Of a DNA stretch of 55,871 nucleotides, positions 22,846 through 30,743 are shown piece after piece. This DNA is from an archaeon. GTDB lineage: Archaea > Iainarchaeota > Iainarchaeia > CSSED10-239. The stretch spans positions 1-55,871 of the forward strand of contig JAKQTP010000108.1 in the NCBI GenBank assembly GCA_029563035.1, read 5' to 3'. Both the position numbers and the translations under genes were made by a program. Under the pieces are notes generated by a model that was not told where the DNA came from, did not search any database, and saw only the letters and a program-made list of their open reading frames with translations. Position 1 is the stretch's first letter. Each line of letters opens with the position of its first letter.

Positions 22846-22879
22846 AGAGGTAACCCTCAATGAAAACTGGGTTACCTCT
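22846..22879. terminator. Bidirectional terminator between convergent blocks
   Basis: AGAGGTAACCC (22846-22856) pairs perfectly with GGGTTACCTCT (22869-22879) over a 12-base loop, with a T-rich run after it on the plus strand and an A-rich run before it that becomes a U tract on the minus strand. It separates the replication block from the late block. Confidence 0.85.
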
Positions 22880-22894
22880 TTTCAATTTCATGAC

Positions 22895-23428
22895 TCAAAA
22901 TGGCTTAAAACTAATACCTACTTGAATTTCTTTTTCTAAAATCATATAGGTAATATTTCCGCCGATATTTTTGTAATTTGCTCCTAAAGAAAGTCCAACA
23001 TCTGAGAAATCTGTAACAGGTTTTATTAAGTCGAAATTTTCATATCTTATTAAAACATACCCTACATTTAGCTTCATTTTTTCTTTTGCAAAACTATAGT
23101 TGTAATCAAATCTAATATTTTCTAAATAATCATATTCTTTTTTTGTAACTACTTCTTCAATAAAAAAGAAATCTCTATCAAATTTTGATTTATCAAAGTC
23201 AAAAGAAAAATCGCCAAAAGAATTTTCCCTTAAAACAAATTCAAAATTTTTCTTTTCATTTGTTTGTGGATTTAGTATATACCCTTTTAGTATTACTTCT
23301 TTAGTCTTTTTCTCAACTATTTTAATTTTCTCAAAGGTATCTTTAAAAGAATATTTGTCTTTCAAATAATAATAGCCTCCAAAAATTACAGTAAGAAATA
23401 AAAGATAAAAAAGTATTCTTTCTTTCAT
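22895..23428 (-). CDS. Membrane-anchored beta-rich protein in the lysis cassette
   Basis: This protein of 177 residues has an N-terminal membrane segment (ILFYLLFLTVIFGGYYYL), then a charged stretch, and a C-terminal half of alternating residues (VGLSLGANYKNIGGNITYMIL) ending in Phe, like outer-membrane beta strands. It overlaps the endolysin by four bases, the position where phages of Gram-negative hosts carry spanins. A spanin-like or envelope-linking function is a guess from position and topology; the family is not recognised. Confidence 0.55.
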   Translation of the reverse strand: MKERILFYLLFLTVIFGGYYYLKDKYSFKDTFEKIKIVEKKTKEVILKGYILNPQTNEKKNFEFVLRENSFGDFSFDFDKSKFDRDFFFIEEVVTKKEYDYLENIRFDYNYSFAKEKMKLNVGYVLIRYENFDLIKPVTDFSDVGLSLGANYKNIGGNITYMILEKEIQVGISFKPF

Positions 23429-23985
23429 ATTTTTCTCATCTCAGAATCTACTAGCTTTTTAAATTGAATCCATTCTCCATAATTAGTTACAAACCACAAA
23501 GGGCATCTTTTTCCTGTAATGTCGAAATGTCTATATAATTCGTTTACTGTAAGAGAATATTTTTTTAGTAAATATGCGCATCTTTTCACAAGTGAATCAA
23601 AAGTTTCATCAGTCATTCTACCTTCTTTGTCTATATGTGTTGCTTCAATCCCATATAGATATAAATTAGGATAGCGATTATTCAATCTAGTTCTAATTAG
23701 TTCACTATATGAATTGCTTCCAACATGGTAACACATTTCATCTTCTGGAACTGTCAAATAAATATCTCCATTTAAATCAATAACTTCGTTAAAAGATGCG
23801 AATTTAAACTTTTCTGGTGGCAATTTAGCATTTATTTTTGGTATCATTGTATTGTCATCAATAATTTTTTTAGCACTGCCATTTGGCCATTCTGGATAAT
23901 GAATTACTATGCCTCTAAATTCTTTGAGTTTTTTACCAGTTCTTGTAAATTGTGAAATAGGAACATACGCTTCAATTATTTTCAT
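23425..23985 (-). CDS. Endolysin, N-acetylmuramoyl-L-alanine amidase
   Basis: This 186-residue protein has the Amidase_2 fold: GIVIHYPEW (first zinc His), YHVGSNSY, LYLYGIEATHI (Glu), and LYRHFDITGKRCPLWF, where His and Cys supply the remaining zinc ligands. It cleaves the amide bond between muramic acid and the stem peptide. There is no export signal, so it needs the holin encoded just upstream, with which it overlaps by four bases. Confidence 0.88.
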   Translation of the reverse strand: MKIIEAYVPISQFTRTGKKLKEFRGIVIHYPEWPNGSAKKIIDDNTMIPKINAKLPPEKFKFASFNEVIDLNGDIYLTVPEDEMCYHVGSNSYSELIRTRLNNRYPNLYLYGIEATHIDKEGRMTDETFDSLVKRCAYLLKKYSLTVNELYRHFDITGKRCPLWFVTNYGEWIQFKKLVDSEMRKI

Positions 23986-24188
23986 TTAGAATCCTCGCTT
24001 TCTTTTTTACTATAAACAGAGTGTTGATACCCATTGACCGCAAAGAAGGCAGGTATAATAACGACCCAAATAGTTGATAAATTTTCTCCAGAAATTTTTT
24101 CTTTCCAACAAAGTAAAAATGACAACAGTAAAGAAAAAATCAAAATATTTAATTTTATAGATTGCAACTTTGCTGTAAATTTTCTCAT
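23982..24188 (-). CDS. Holin candidate
   Basis: This encodes 68 residues with two predicted membrane helices (LNILIFSLLLSFLLCW and IWVVIIPAFFAVNGY), a basic N-terminus and an acidic, charged C-terminus. It overlaps the endolysin start by four bases, as is usual for holin-endolysin pairs. No signature defines the class; topology and position support the call. Confidence 0.7.
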   Translation of the reverse strand: MRKFTAKLQSIKLNILIFSLLLSFLLCWKEKISGENLSTIWVVIIPAFFAVNGYQHSVYSKKESEDSK

Positions 24189-24197
24189 TCTTTTCTC

Positions 24198-24755
24198 CTA
24201 AGTATTAATTAGTGTTGCAATAATAGCAAAAGTAACAGCTCCTTTTGCAGTAACTTTTAAAGTATATTCTGTATTTGCTTTTAATAGAATAAATCCAGAA
24301 CCCTCTGACGAACCTCCAGGTTTAACATTTCCTTGTGCAGTTCCAGGAATCATATTACTAGGAGCAGAAGTTCCATCTGCTATTGTCCCACCTTTTTTCA
24401 ATAGTGTAAAAGGACAGTTAGAATCTCCTACTATTCTATTTAGATTCCAAGCAGTAATTTCACTACCATCAGAATAAGTTCCACCTTCTATTAAAGTTAC
24501 AAGTAATTCATTACCAGTTTTTGCTATTGAAGAAAAACCATATAAAGAGATTCCTGTAAGAGGAGTTTTAAAGTGTAAAGTATATGAATCACCATCTGCT
24601 GCTAATGATTGATATTCTGAACCAATTCTCCACACTTCTCCTTGATTTGCATATCTTTCTATCATAGACTCTGCGAGGTCGCAAAAATGGCCTTCCCTGT
24701 CAAGCGCACCAGTAAATCCACCATGACCAAAAACTGATACATCTTCATGTGACAT
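24198..24755 (-). CDS. Small virion or fibre-associated protein
   Basis: This protein of 185 residues has few charges and many Gly, Ser and Thr, with a beta-sandwich look (YTLHFKTPLTGISLYGFSS, ELLVTLIEGGTYSDGSEI, GFILLKANTEYTLKVTA). It resembles small phage structural proteins encoded near tail-fibre and lysis genes, possibly receptor-binding or virion decoration. Located two genes from the fibre. SD AAAGGAGG. Confidence 0.5.
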   Translation of the reverse strand: MSHEDVSVFGHGGFTGALDREGHFCDLAESMIERYANQGEVWRIGSEYQSLAADGDSYTLHFKTPLTGISLYGFSSIAKTGNELLVTLIEGGTYSDGSEITAWNLNRIVGDSNCPFTLLKKGGTIADGTSAPSNMIPGTAQGNVKPGGSSEGSGFILLKANTEYTLKVTAKGAVTFAIIATLINT

Positions 24756-24766
24756 AAATTCCTCCT

Positions 24767-25441
24767 TTAAATCTCTACTTGAGATATTTTAGTTTCAACA
24801 TTATTACCAATTTCATTTTGTGTAGAATAAAAATCACTAATTGTTTCTTGTATGAACTTTTTATATACTACTTGCGCTCTTTCTACTTTTGCATTTACTC
24901 TATCATTGAAGATTTTTTCTAAGTCTTCTAATAATTTAACAGTTCTTACAGAGTGGTCTAAATAAAAAGTATTCGCAAATAGTTCGTTCACAAATTCTAT
25001 AGCTTTTTCATAACACTCATCAGATTTTTGTTGAATAGAAGCTTTAAAAAATAAAAAATCTTCATGCTTTTCGTATTTTGAAAAATGTAATTTCATAAAA
25101 GAATCAATTACCATACTCATTTTATAACAATAGTATTGTTGAATATTTTTATTTTGAAGATACTGATTTCCATTAGCAACAATTTCCTGCAATTCTTCTC
25201 TAAAAAAGTCTAATTGCTCTTTAAAAGACAATCGTAAGTCAATCTTTTCTGCTATCTTTACAATATTATGATGCAATTCTTTATGCTTTTCATTTAAGTT
25301 TTCTTCAAGCTTTATTATTTTTTTATCTAACTCATTGGGTTTTTTCCACCACATTATAAGCATTAGTAGAAAAAGTATTGAGTTTATTACTCCACCCTGT
25401 GTTGTTAAAACTTTTACAAATTCAGCAAAAAAGACTTCCAT
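24767..25441 (-). CDS. Membrane-anchored coiled-coil protein
   Basis: This 224-residue protein has a single N-terminal membrane helix (INSILFLLMLIMWW) followed by a long helical region with many Lys, Glu and Leu that should form coiled coils. It lies next to the lysis cassette in the late operon. It could be a lysis accessory or a host-membrane protein. No family recognised. Confidence 0.5.
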   Translation of the reverse strand: MEVFFAEFVKVLTTQGGVINSILFLLMLIMWWKKPNELDKKIIKLEENLNEKHKELHHNIVKIAEKIDLRLSFKEQLDFFREELQEIVANGNQYLQNKNIQQYYCYKMSMVIDSFMKLHFSKYEKHEDFLFFKASIQQKSDECYEKAIEFVNELFANTFYLDHSVRTVKLLEDLEKIFNDRVNAKVERAQVVYKKFIQETISDFYSTQNEIGNNVETKISQVEI

Positions 25442-25462
25442 TATTTCCTCCCGATGTAGTAA

Positions 25463-25750
25463 TTATTTTCTCTTTGTTATTATTTCTTTCAATTGTTTTA
25501 AACTATAACCAACGATGTAATCTAAATATCTAACTTCATTTTTAACTGTCTTAATCTTTGTTATTGGAAATCCAATTTGCTGCGAGCCTGTAGCTTCTAT
25601 AAATTCTTCTCTATAATCTTTAATGTTATTCTCATCAATAGTTATTACAGAAAAAGTAGCGCCATCTGGAATGCTTTCTTCTTTCATTATAGCCATTTGC
25701 ATCATATCACAGTATTGACAACCGTCTTTTGAAAATAAAACAATCTCCAT
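25463..25750 (-). CDS. Glutaredoxin/thioredoxin-like protein
   Basis: This protein of 95 residues begins MEIVLFSKDGCQYCDMM; the CxxC (GCQYC) redox pair and the downstream cis-proline region GFPIT are typical of the glutaredoxin fold. Redox proteins in phages usually serve ribonucleotide reductase, but none is encoded here. Its place immediately after the Cys-rich virion protein suggests a possible role in managing that protein's disulphides. That link is inference. Confidence 0.72.
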   Translation of the reverse strand: MEIVLFSKDGCQYCDMMQMAIMKEESIPDGATFSVITIDENNIKDYREEFIEATGSQQIGFPITKIKTVKNEVRYLDYIVGYSLKQLKEIITKRK

Positions 25751-25765
25751 AAAAACTCCTTTTTT

Positions 25766-26332
25766 TTAAGATGGTTCAGGACAAGTACCAACTGATGTCC
25801 ATACGCCAGCGATGCACCGTAACGTGTTATTACACCTATATGCACCGTTAGGGCTACAACCTACACCTTCCCATAGCATTACACAACTTTGGCATGTAAT
25901 ACATTTTTTCCCGCCAAATACTTCTTCGCAGATAATATAACCTGACCCGTCATAATAACAACAATCAGTGTTTTGTATACAGATTCCTCCAAGTGCTACG
26001 CATGAGGTAACTGTACACCCATACCACGCACCGCCAGAAGTTTCATCACCGCAATCAGCATTACTTTTCTTTTGCCAAGCACCAACTATAGTACTATAAA
26101 CCCAGCAAAATCTATCACCTGTAGAAGGATAGTCTCCGGCTATTTTAGCACCGTTCGGTGGAGAAGCACTAGTAAAAGTATAACCTCCGTTGTTAAGCGT
26201 TCCACCGGTAAATTTTGTGCACTCAAGACAAGTTGGCTGCACAATCCTCCAAACATTAGTAGAAACGCATTCATACCAATACCCATTCTTTTTTGCTCTT
26301 TGTCCAACAGTGCAAGCATCACCAACAGCCAT
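25766..26332 (-). CDS. Cysteine-rich virion protein with knottin-like segment
   Basis: This protein of 188 residues has 19 Cys. Residues 111-144 follow C-x6-C-x5-CC-x9-C-x8-C, the spacing of inhibitor cystine knots. Other parts contain CxxC pairs (CLEC, CITCQSC) and Gly- and aromatic-rich loops. It directly follows the tail-fibre gene (ATG two bases after that stop), so it is likely an adhesin or fibre-tip component exposed outside the cell where disulphides are stable. Base composition is noticeably less AT-rich than its neighbours. A TTG start 18 bases upstream is possible but overlaps the fibre gene. Confidence 0.6.
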   Translation of the reverse strand: MAVGDACTVGQRAKKNGYWYECVSTNVWRIVQPTCLECTKFTGGTLNNGGYTFTSASPPNGAKIAGDYPSTGDRFCWVYSTIVGAWQKKSNADCGDETSGGAWYGCTVTSCVALGGICIQNTDCCYYDGSGYIICEEVFGGKKCITCQSCVMLWEGVGCSPNGAYRCNNTLRCIAGVWTSVGTCPEPS

Positions 26333-26334
26333 AA

Positions 26335-27945
26335 TTATACCTCTACCCAAGAAGTTCCATTGTAAGTAAATTCTCCATGCAAATCTGTTCTATAAACTTT
26401 CATTCCCTCAACACCTGTAGGAAAAGATGTGCATAAATAATTCTTGAATGGTGAACCATTTTCTATTTGTCCAGTTCCTTTTGCAACAAGTTTAAGATTT
26501 ATATTAGTATCTCCACCTGTTGCTTGTACTTCTGGTGCATTACCTGTAGTGTTGTTTTTTAATGAAACCTCATTAACTGCCGAAGCTACCACTATAAACT
26601 TCAATAGCTCATTACCGTTTGTATCTGCTAAATATCCACTATTCGCAAATTTTGGTGCTGTCAATGTTTTATTTGTAAGAGTGTCTGTTGATGCTGCTGT
26701 TATAGCACCCAACAGCGACAAAACTTCTGCAACAGTCAAATCCTTTGGGTCTGCAGCTGAACCTGTGTTATTGCCTTTAATAGTATTTGCAGCCATATCT
26801 GCTAACTTAGTATTTGTCACTGCATTGCTTGCAATAGTCGTTGCTCCATCTCCAACAGAAGTTACGTCTCCTGAATGGTTAGGGTGAACATACGCATTTG
26901 CACCATCAGCAACATTAATAATTGTTCTCACCTGTGCAGCTGTTAAATCAGTTGGGTCTCCAGTTCCGGCGCCTGATGCTCTTCCTTTAATTGTAGATTG
27001 AGCCATATCATTTAACATAGTATTTGAAATAGAATTTGCAGCAATAGAAGATAAATAAGTAGTAGTATCTATTGAAAATAATCCAGACAAATGACTATAT
27101 TTTAAGAATCCATCAGTAGCTGCTGTGCTTAAAAACTCAGCCAGCTCTAATAAGTAAATACTCATAGACCAAACTCCAAGACTGGATTTATAAGGTACTC
27201 CGCTTACAGATAGTGCTGCAATTGCACTTAAATCAGAATCTATAGGTTGATAAACTCCGCTATGATTATGACTACTTAAACTATAAGTTTCATTTTTCCA
27301 TGACCAAGCACTTCCAGTCCATGTAAGATATCCAGTAGATTTTGAAATAGCTCCTTCTGCACCTATATCTCCTAAAGTTATAGTAACAACACCCGTTTTT
27401 CCATTTACAGAACTAACTTTGTCACTATTATCTATTTTAGACCAAGTTGAAGAATTATAAGTTAACCAATCACCTATTTCATAATCAACTCCACCTAAAG
27501 TTCCTGCAACAGATATTATCCAGTAATATCCGTCTTGTGGAGAAGCTGGATAAGTCCCACCAGAAGCATTCCAAACTCCTTGATATTTCAATGCTCCTAA
27601 TATAGAATCTGGCAATTGAGCAGTAGCTACTTTTCCATTTGAATCAAGTCCTGCAATTCCATTAGCAACATTTATTATACTAGATAAGTCAAGTTCATTA
27701 CTAACATGAGTATGACTTACACCTAAGATATTATAATCACTAATTATTGTGTTTCCATTAATAACTACATAACAGTCTATTTTTGATGAATCAGCTATTT
27801 CAAAATATAGACAAAATTTTCCAACTTTTGTAAAAATGTCTGTTACTGTAGAATTATCTGACGATAACTTCAAAATAGCTGTAGTAACATAGTCGTTAGA
27901 AAGTGGATTTCCAAATTTATCTACTAAATTTACATATACTCGCAT
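26335..27945 (-). CDS. Tail fibre protein
   Basis: This 536-residue protein is of low charge with repeated fibre motifs: NGKVATAQLPDS, VSSVNGKTGVVTITLGDIGAEGA (a collagen-like fibre linker common in phages), two related segments with TIKGRASGAGTGDPTDLTAAQV and TIKGNNTGSAADPKDLTVAEV, and TDTLTNKTLTAPKFANSG. The N-terminus (MRVYVNLVDKFGNPL) would attach to the tail tip and the C-terminus bind the host. The internal repetition and lower AT content are typical of exchanged receptor-binding genes. Confidence 0.85.
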   Translation of the reverse strand: MRVYVNLVDKFGNPLSNDYVTTAILKLSSDNSTVTDIFTKVGKFCLYFEIADSSKIDCYVVINGNTIISDYNILGVSHTHVSNELDLSSIINVANGIAGLDSNGKVATAQLPDSILGALKYQGVWNASGGTYPASPQDGYYWIISVAGTLGGVDYEIGDWLTYNSSTWSKIDNSDKVSSVNGKTGVVTITLGDIGAEGAISKSTGYLTWTGSAWSWKNETYSLSSHNHSGVYQPIDSDLSAIAALSVSGVPYKSSLGVWSMSIYLLELAEFLSTAATDGFLKYSHLSGLFSIDTTTYLSSIAANSISNTMLNDMAQSTIKGRASGAGTGDPTDLTAAQVRTIINVADGANAYVHPNHSGDVTSVGDGATTIASNAVTNTKLADMAANTIKGNNTGSAADPKDLTVAEVLSLLGAITAASTDTLTNKTLTAPKFANSGYLADTNGNELLKFIVVASAVNEVSLKNNTTGNAPEVQATGGDTNINLKLVAKGTGQIENGSPFKNYLCTSFPTGVEGMKVYRTDLHGEFTYNGTSWVEV

Positions 27946-27958
27946 TATTTTTCACCTC

Positions 27959-28414
27959 CTAAAGAACTAAATAAGTTGAGTCAGTTTGAAATGTTATAAA
28001 ATCTACTTCCATCTTTACCCCAACAATATTGTTATTATTATCTTCCTGAGTAAACTCTAATTTTTGAATATTAATTATGTCAGTAAAAGAAACATCTGTA
28101 GAAGGTTTCAATTTAATATAAACTCCACTTTGTCTTGAATATTCTTTTATAGCATTAAAATTAGTTAGCTGAGTACTTGTAAGAATTGACGGAAAATATT
28201 CTATTTTTACCTTGTTGTAATAACCACAAACTTTTTGTCTCTTAGTAAATCCTCCGTCTATATAAGAAAACTTTGTCTCTTCTATATCTGGAAAAAATAC
28301 TTGTGGGGTTGGAAAATTATAAGAAACAATAAGAGCATCAGTAGAAGAATTATAAATATTAAAAGTTAGTTTTCTATCCCCTGTCAATAAAGAAAGTCTT
28401 TTGTCTACCGGCAT
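27959..28414 (-). CDS. Tail tip-associated protein
   Basis: This encodes 151 residues starting MPVDKRLSLL; the ATG at 28414 follows GTGGAGG, whereas a longer frame (from 28480) runs into the neighbouring gene. It has a beta-rich sequence without recognised motifs. It is placed between the large tail-tip protein and the fibre, so it probably belongs to the tail tip or fibre base. Confidence 0.5.
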   Translation of the reverse strand: MPVDKRLSLLTGDRKLTFNIYNSSTDALIVSYNFPTPQVFFPDIEETKFSYIDGGFTKRQKVCGYYNKVKIEYFPSILTSTQLTNFNAIKEYSRQSGVYIKLKPSTDVSFTDIINIQKLEFTQEDNNNNIVGVKMEVDFITFQTDSTYLVL

Positions 28415-28424
28415 ATTTCCTCCA

Positions 28425-30743
28425 CTAAGTAGTAATATTTGCTGTAACGTTATAAGTATAAATCTTATTAGAATATCCATAAATTAGAGTATACTCGTTA
28501 TAAGACTTTTCGTCTGTATAATATTTTGTTCCTATTACTACAGATTTATATTCATCACCATCAGAAGTTTTTAATGCTCCATGCTCTAAAATCTTTAATA
28601 TTGAATCCTTTGCGCATTTTATTTTTACTACTTTATAATATAGTGAAAAGAATTTTTCAAATTTTTTTCTACATACGTATTGAACTATTTTATCTTGGAC
28701 ATCTTTTAAAAAAGAATCACTAACATCTGTAGGGTTTATTTCAAAAATTTCAACAATCTCGTATTGATTACTTTCTAAAGTATAAGAAGATTCTTGCTCA
28801 AACAATAAAAATAAGTTTCTAAAATAGATTTTATTATCAGAAAAATTATAGTAAAAAATGTTCAATATTAATTTTCTAAAATCATTAAAAATATTTAATT
28901 TATCTTTGTCATCTACTAATGTTGAATAAACATCTGCAGTATTTAAAAATTTATTATTATATGAATATGCAGAAGTATATCCAATTTGCAAATGCTCTAA
29001 ATATTCAGTTTCTAGCAATACGTTTTCAATGTCTTCAAAAGAAAATGTAGCTGTATTATAATTCCAATGAATATAAATTTGCTTATACTCTTGATTAGAA
29101 ACATATTGATACATTACTTTAGAATAGCAATTAGTTTCAACATCATTTCTATATTTCATAGAACCCACAATAAATCCAGTAGGTATTTCTTCTTTAGTAG
29201 ATGAAATTGCTCCATCTATAGTGGTGAACAAATCTGTTTGATAAGATAAATCAAACCCGTTCTCTCCAACTATGTAACATTTTCCATCTATATCTTTTTC
29301 AATAAAATAAAAATACTGAGAAATTAAATCACTAAAAACTATAGGAAGAATTACAAAATTTCCAACACCAGAAACTTGAACGCTTCCATCTGATAAAGTT
29401 AAATATGTTCTTCCATTCACTACTGCAGAAATCCGTATTGAGAAATAATCAACTTCATACCAAGTTCCGCTTGATAAATAAATTGGAGAACCTCTAAGTG
29501 CATCTTTATTTATTATTGCTTTTTCATTCATTATTGATGTAAGTTCTGACGACGTTGTAATAGTCGTTGGGTTTATTATTGTTGAAGTACCAGAAGTAAT
29601 CCATGCTTTTGTAGAAGTATTATAAACTCTCCAACCTTTCACGTATGTAGTAATTCCCATGCTAGTTCGAATATAGATAACTTTAAATATTATATGGTCT
29701 GAAGTAATTCCATTACTTTTTGCATAATAGTTTTTTATTACTGGAATTATTTTGTAAACTTCATAATCTAATCCACCAAGTTGAACATATTGATCAAAAA
29801 TTTTTCCAATGTTTTCTTTTATTACATTAGATGTAGTCATAGTTTCTAAAAGATATAATTCTCTATCCCACAAATTAGAAGCATTACTTAATACATAAGC
29901 TTTTGTAGAATTATAATCTACATCAGTATCACTTTTTCCGTACTCAATTAAGTCACCAAGAATTCCGGGTATTCTTAAAAACATATTTTTAGAATCCTCA
30001 GCAACAACACCAGATATATAATTGATGTCATCCATGTCTTTATACACATAACATTCAGTTTCTCCTGAAGTGTATCTATCTGAATTAAATTGCTCTCTAT
30101 TACTTTCTAAAAAATATAAAATTACTTGTGAATTGAAGATATTTACTGAAGAAATCTCAATAATCTCATCTCCTATTAATAACCAATAAGTAGTAGATTC
30201 AGAAAGTTCTAGCATAGGATTATTAGAGTCTTTAGTGAGAATAAGATTATAATTCGGAGAAGAGCCATTAATCGTTCCATTTGTTTGATATTTTCCAACC
30301 TTATTTCCATAGGCTCGATTCAATACATACTCTATAGACTCTTTTATAGACAAATTTTGCTTATACGGTGTACTAATTTTTTGGCTAGATAAGTATGAAA
30401 TAAAATTAACAAAAGTAGCTTCTGTAAAAAATTTCATTTTATCAATTTTTTTCTTTAAAGTATTTTTCTTAAGCTTTCCTAAGAATATTATTGATGTCTT
30501 ATAGTAAATAGATAAAAAGCAATCATTAGTTAGTAGTAAGTTATACAAAGAAGTAACATTCAAAGAATTTTGTAAGTCAAAATCTGCAATCTTTATATTT
30601 ACATCTGAAAGTTTATAAGAAAAATCTTTTAAATCTAAGTACTCAGACAATTCTGATACTGAACCCATGTGAACATCTGAAGTTATTTCATATTTGTTTG
30701 CTTCTTCTAAATTATTAATATGTAAATAATACTTAAAGCTCAT
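28425..30743 (-). CDS. Large tail tip/baseplate protein
   Basis: This protein of 772 residues lies immediately downstream of the tape measure (four-base overlap), the standard place for distal-tail or tip proteins. It is beta-rich, with many Tyr, Ser and Asn, and starts MSFKYYLHIN. I do not see an enzymatic motif. The late position and size support a structural tip or baseplate hub. Confidence 0.6.
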   Translation of the reverse strand: MSFKYYLHINNLEEANKYEITSDVHMGSVSELSEYLDLKDFSYKLSDVNIKIADFDLQNSLNVTSLYNLLLTNDCFLSIYYKTSIIFLGKLKKNTLKKKIDKMKFFTEATFVNFISYLSSQKISTPYKQNLSIKESIEYVLNRAYGNKVGKYQTNGTINGSSPNYNLILTKDSNNPMLELSESTTYWLLIGDEIIEISSVNIFNSQVILYFLESNREQFNSDRYTSGETECYVYKDMDDINYISGVVAEDSKNMFLRIPGILGDLIEYGKSDTDVDYNSTKAYVLSNASNLWDRELYLLETMTTSNVIKENIGKIFDQYVQLGGLDYEVYKIIPVIKNYYAKSNGITSDHIIFKVIYIRTSMGITTYVKGWRVYNTSTKAWITSGTSTIINPTTITTSSELTSIMNEKAIINKDALRGSPIYLSSGTWYEVDYFSIRISAVVNGRTYLTLSDGSVQVSGVGNFVILPIVFSDLISQYFYFIEKDIDGKCYIVGENGFDLSYQTDLFTTIDGAISSTKEEIPTGFIVGSMKYRNDVETNCYSKVMYQYVSNQEYKQIYIHWNYNTATFSFEDIENVLLETEYLEHLQIGYTSAYSYNNKFLNTADVYSTLVDDKDKLNIFNDFRKLILNIFYYNFSDNKIYFRNLFLLFEQESSYTLESNQYEIVEIFEINPTDVSDSFLKDVQDKIVQYVCRKKFEKFFSLYYKVVKIKCAKDSILKILEHGALKTSDGDEYKSVVIGTKYYTDEKSYNEYTLIYGYSNKIYTYNVTANITT

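Noticed and set aside
24214..24224. A GCAATAAT box on the plus strand near 24214
   Set aside because: It lies inside a minus-strand structural gene and has no GACA 16 bases upstream, so it is a chance match.
26072..26365. Plus-strand open frame across the Cys-rich gene
   Set aside because: It lies antisense to a well-supported late gene and has no SD or promoter; a shadow frame.
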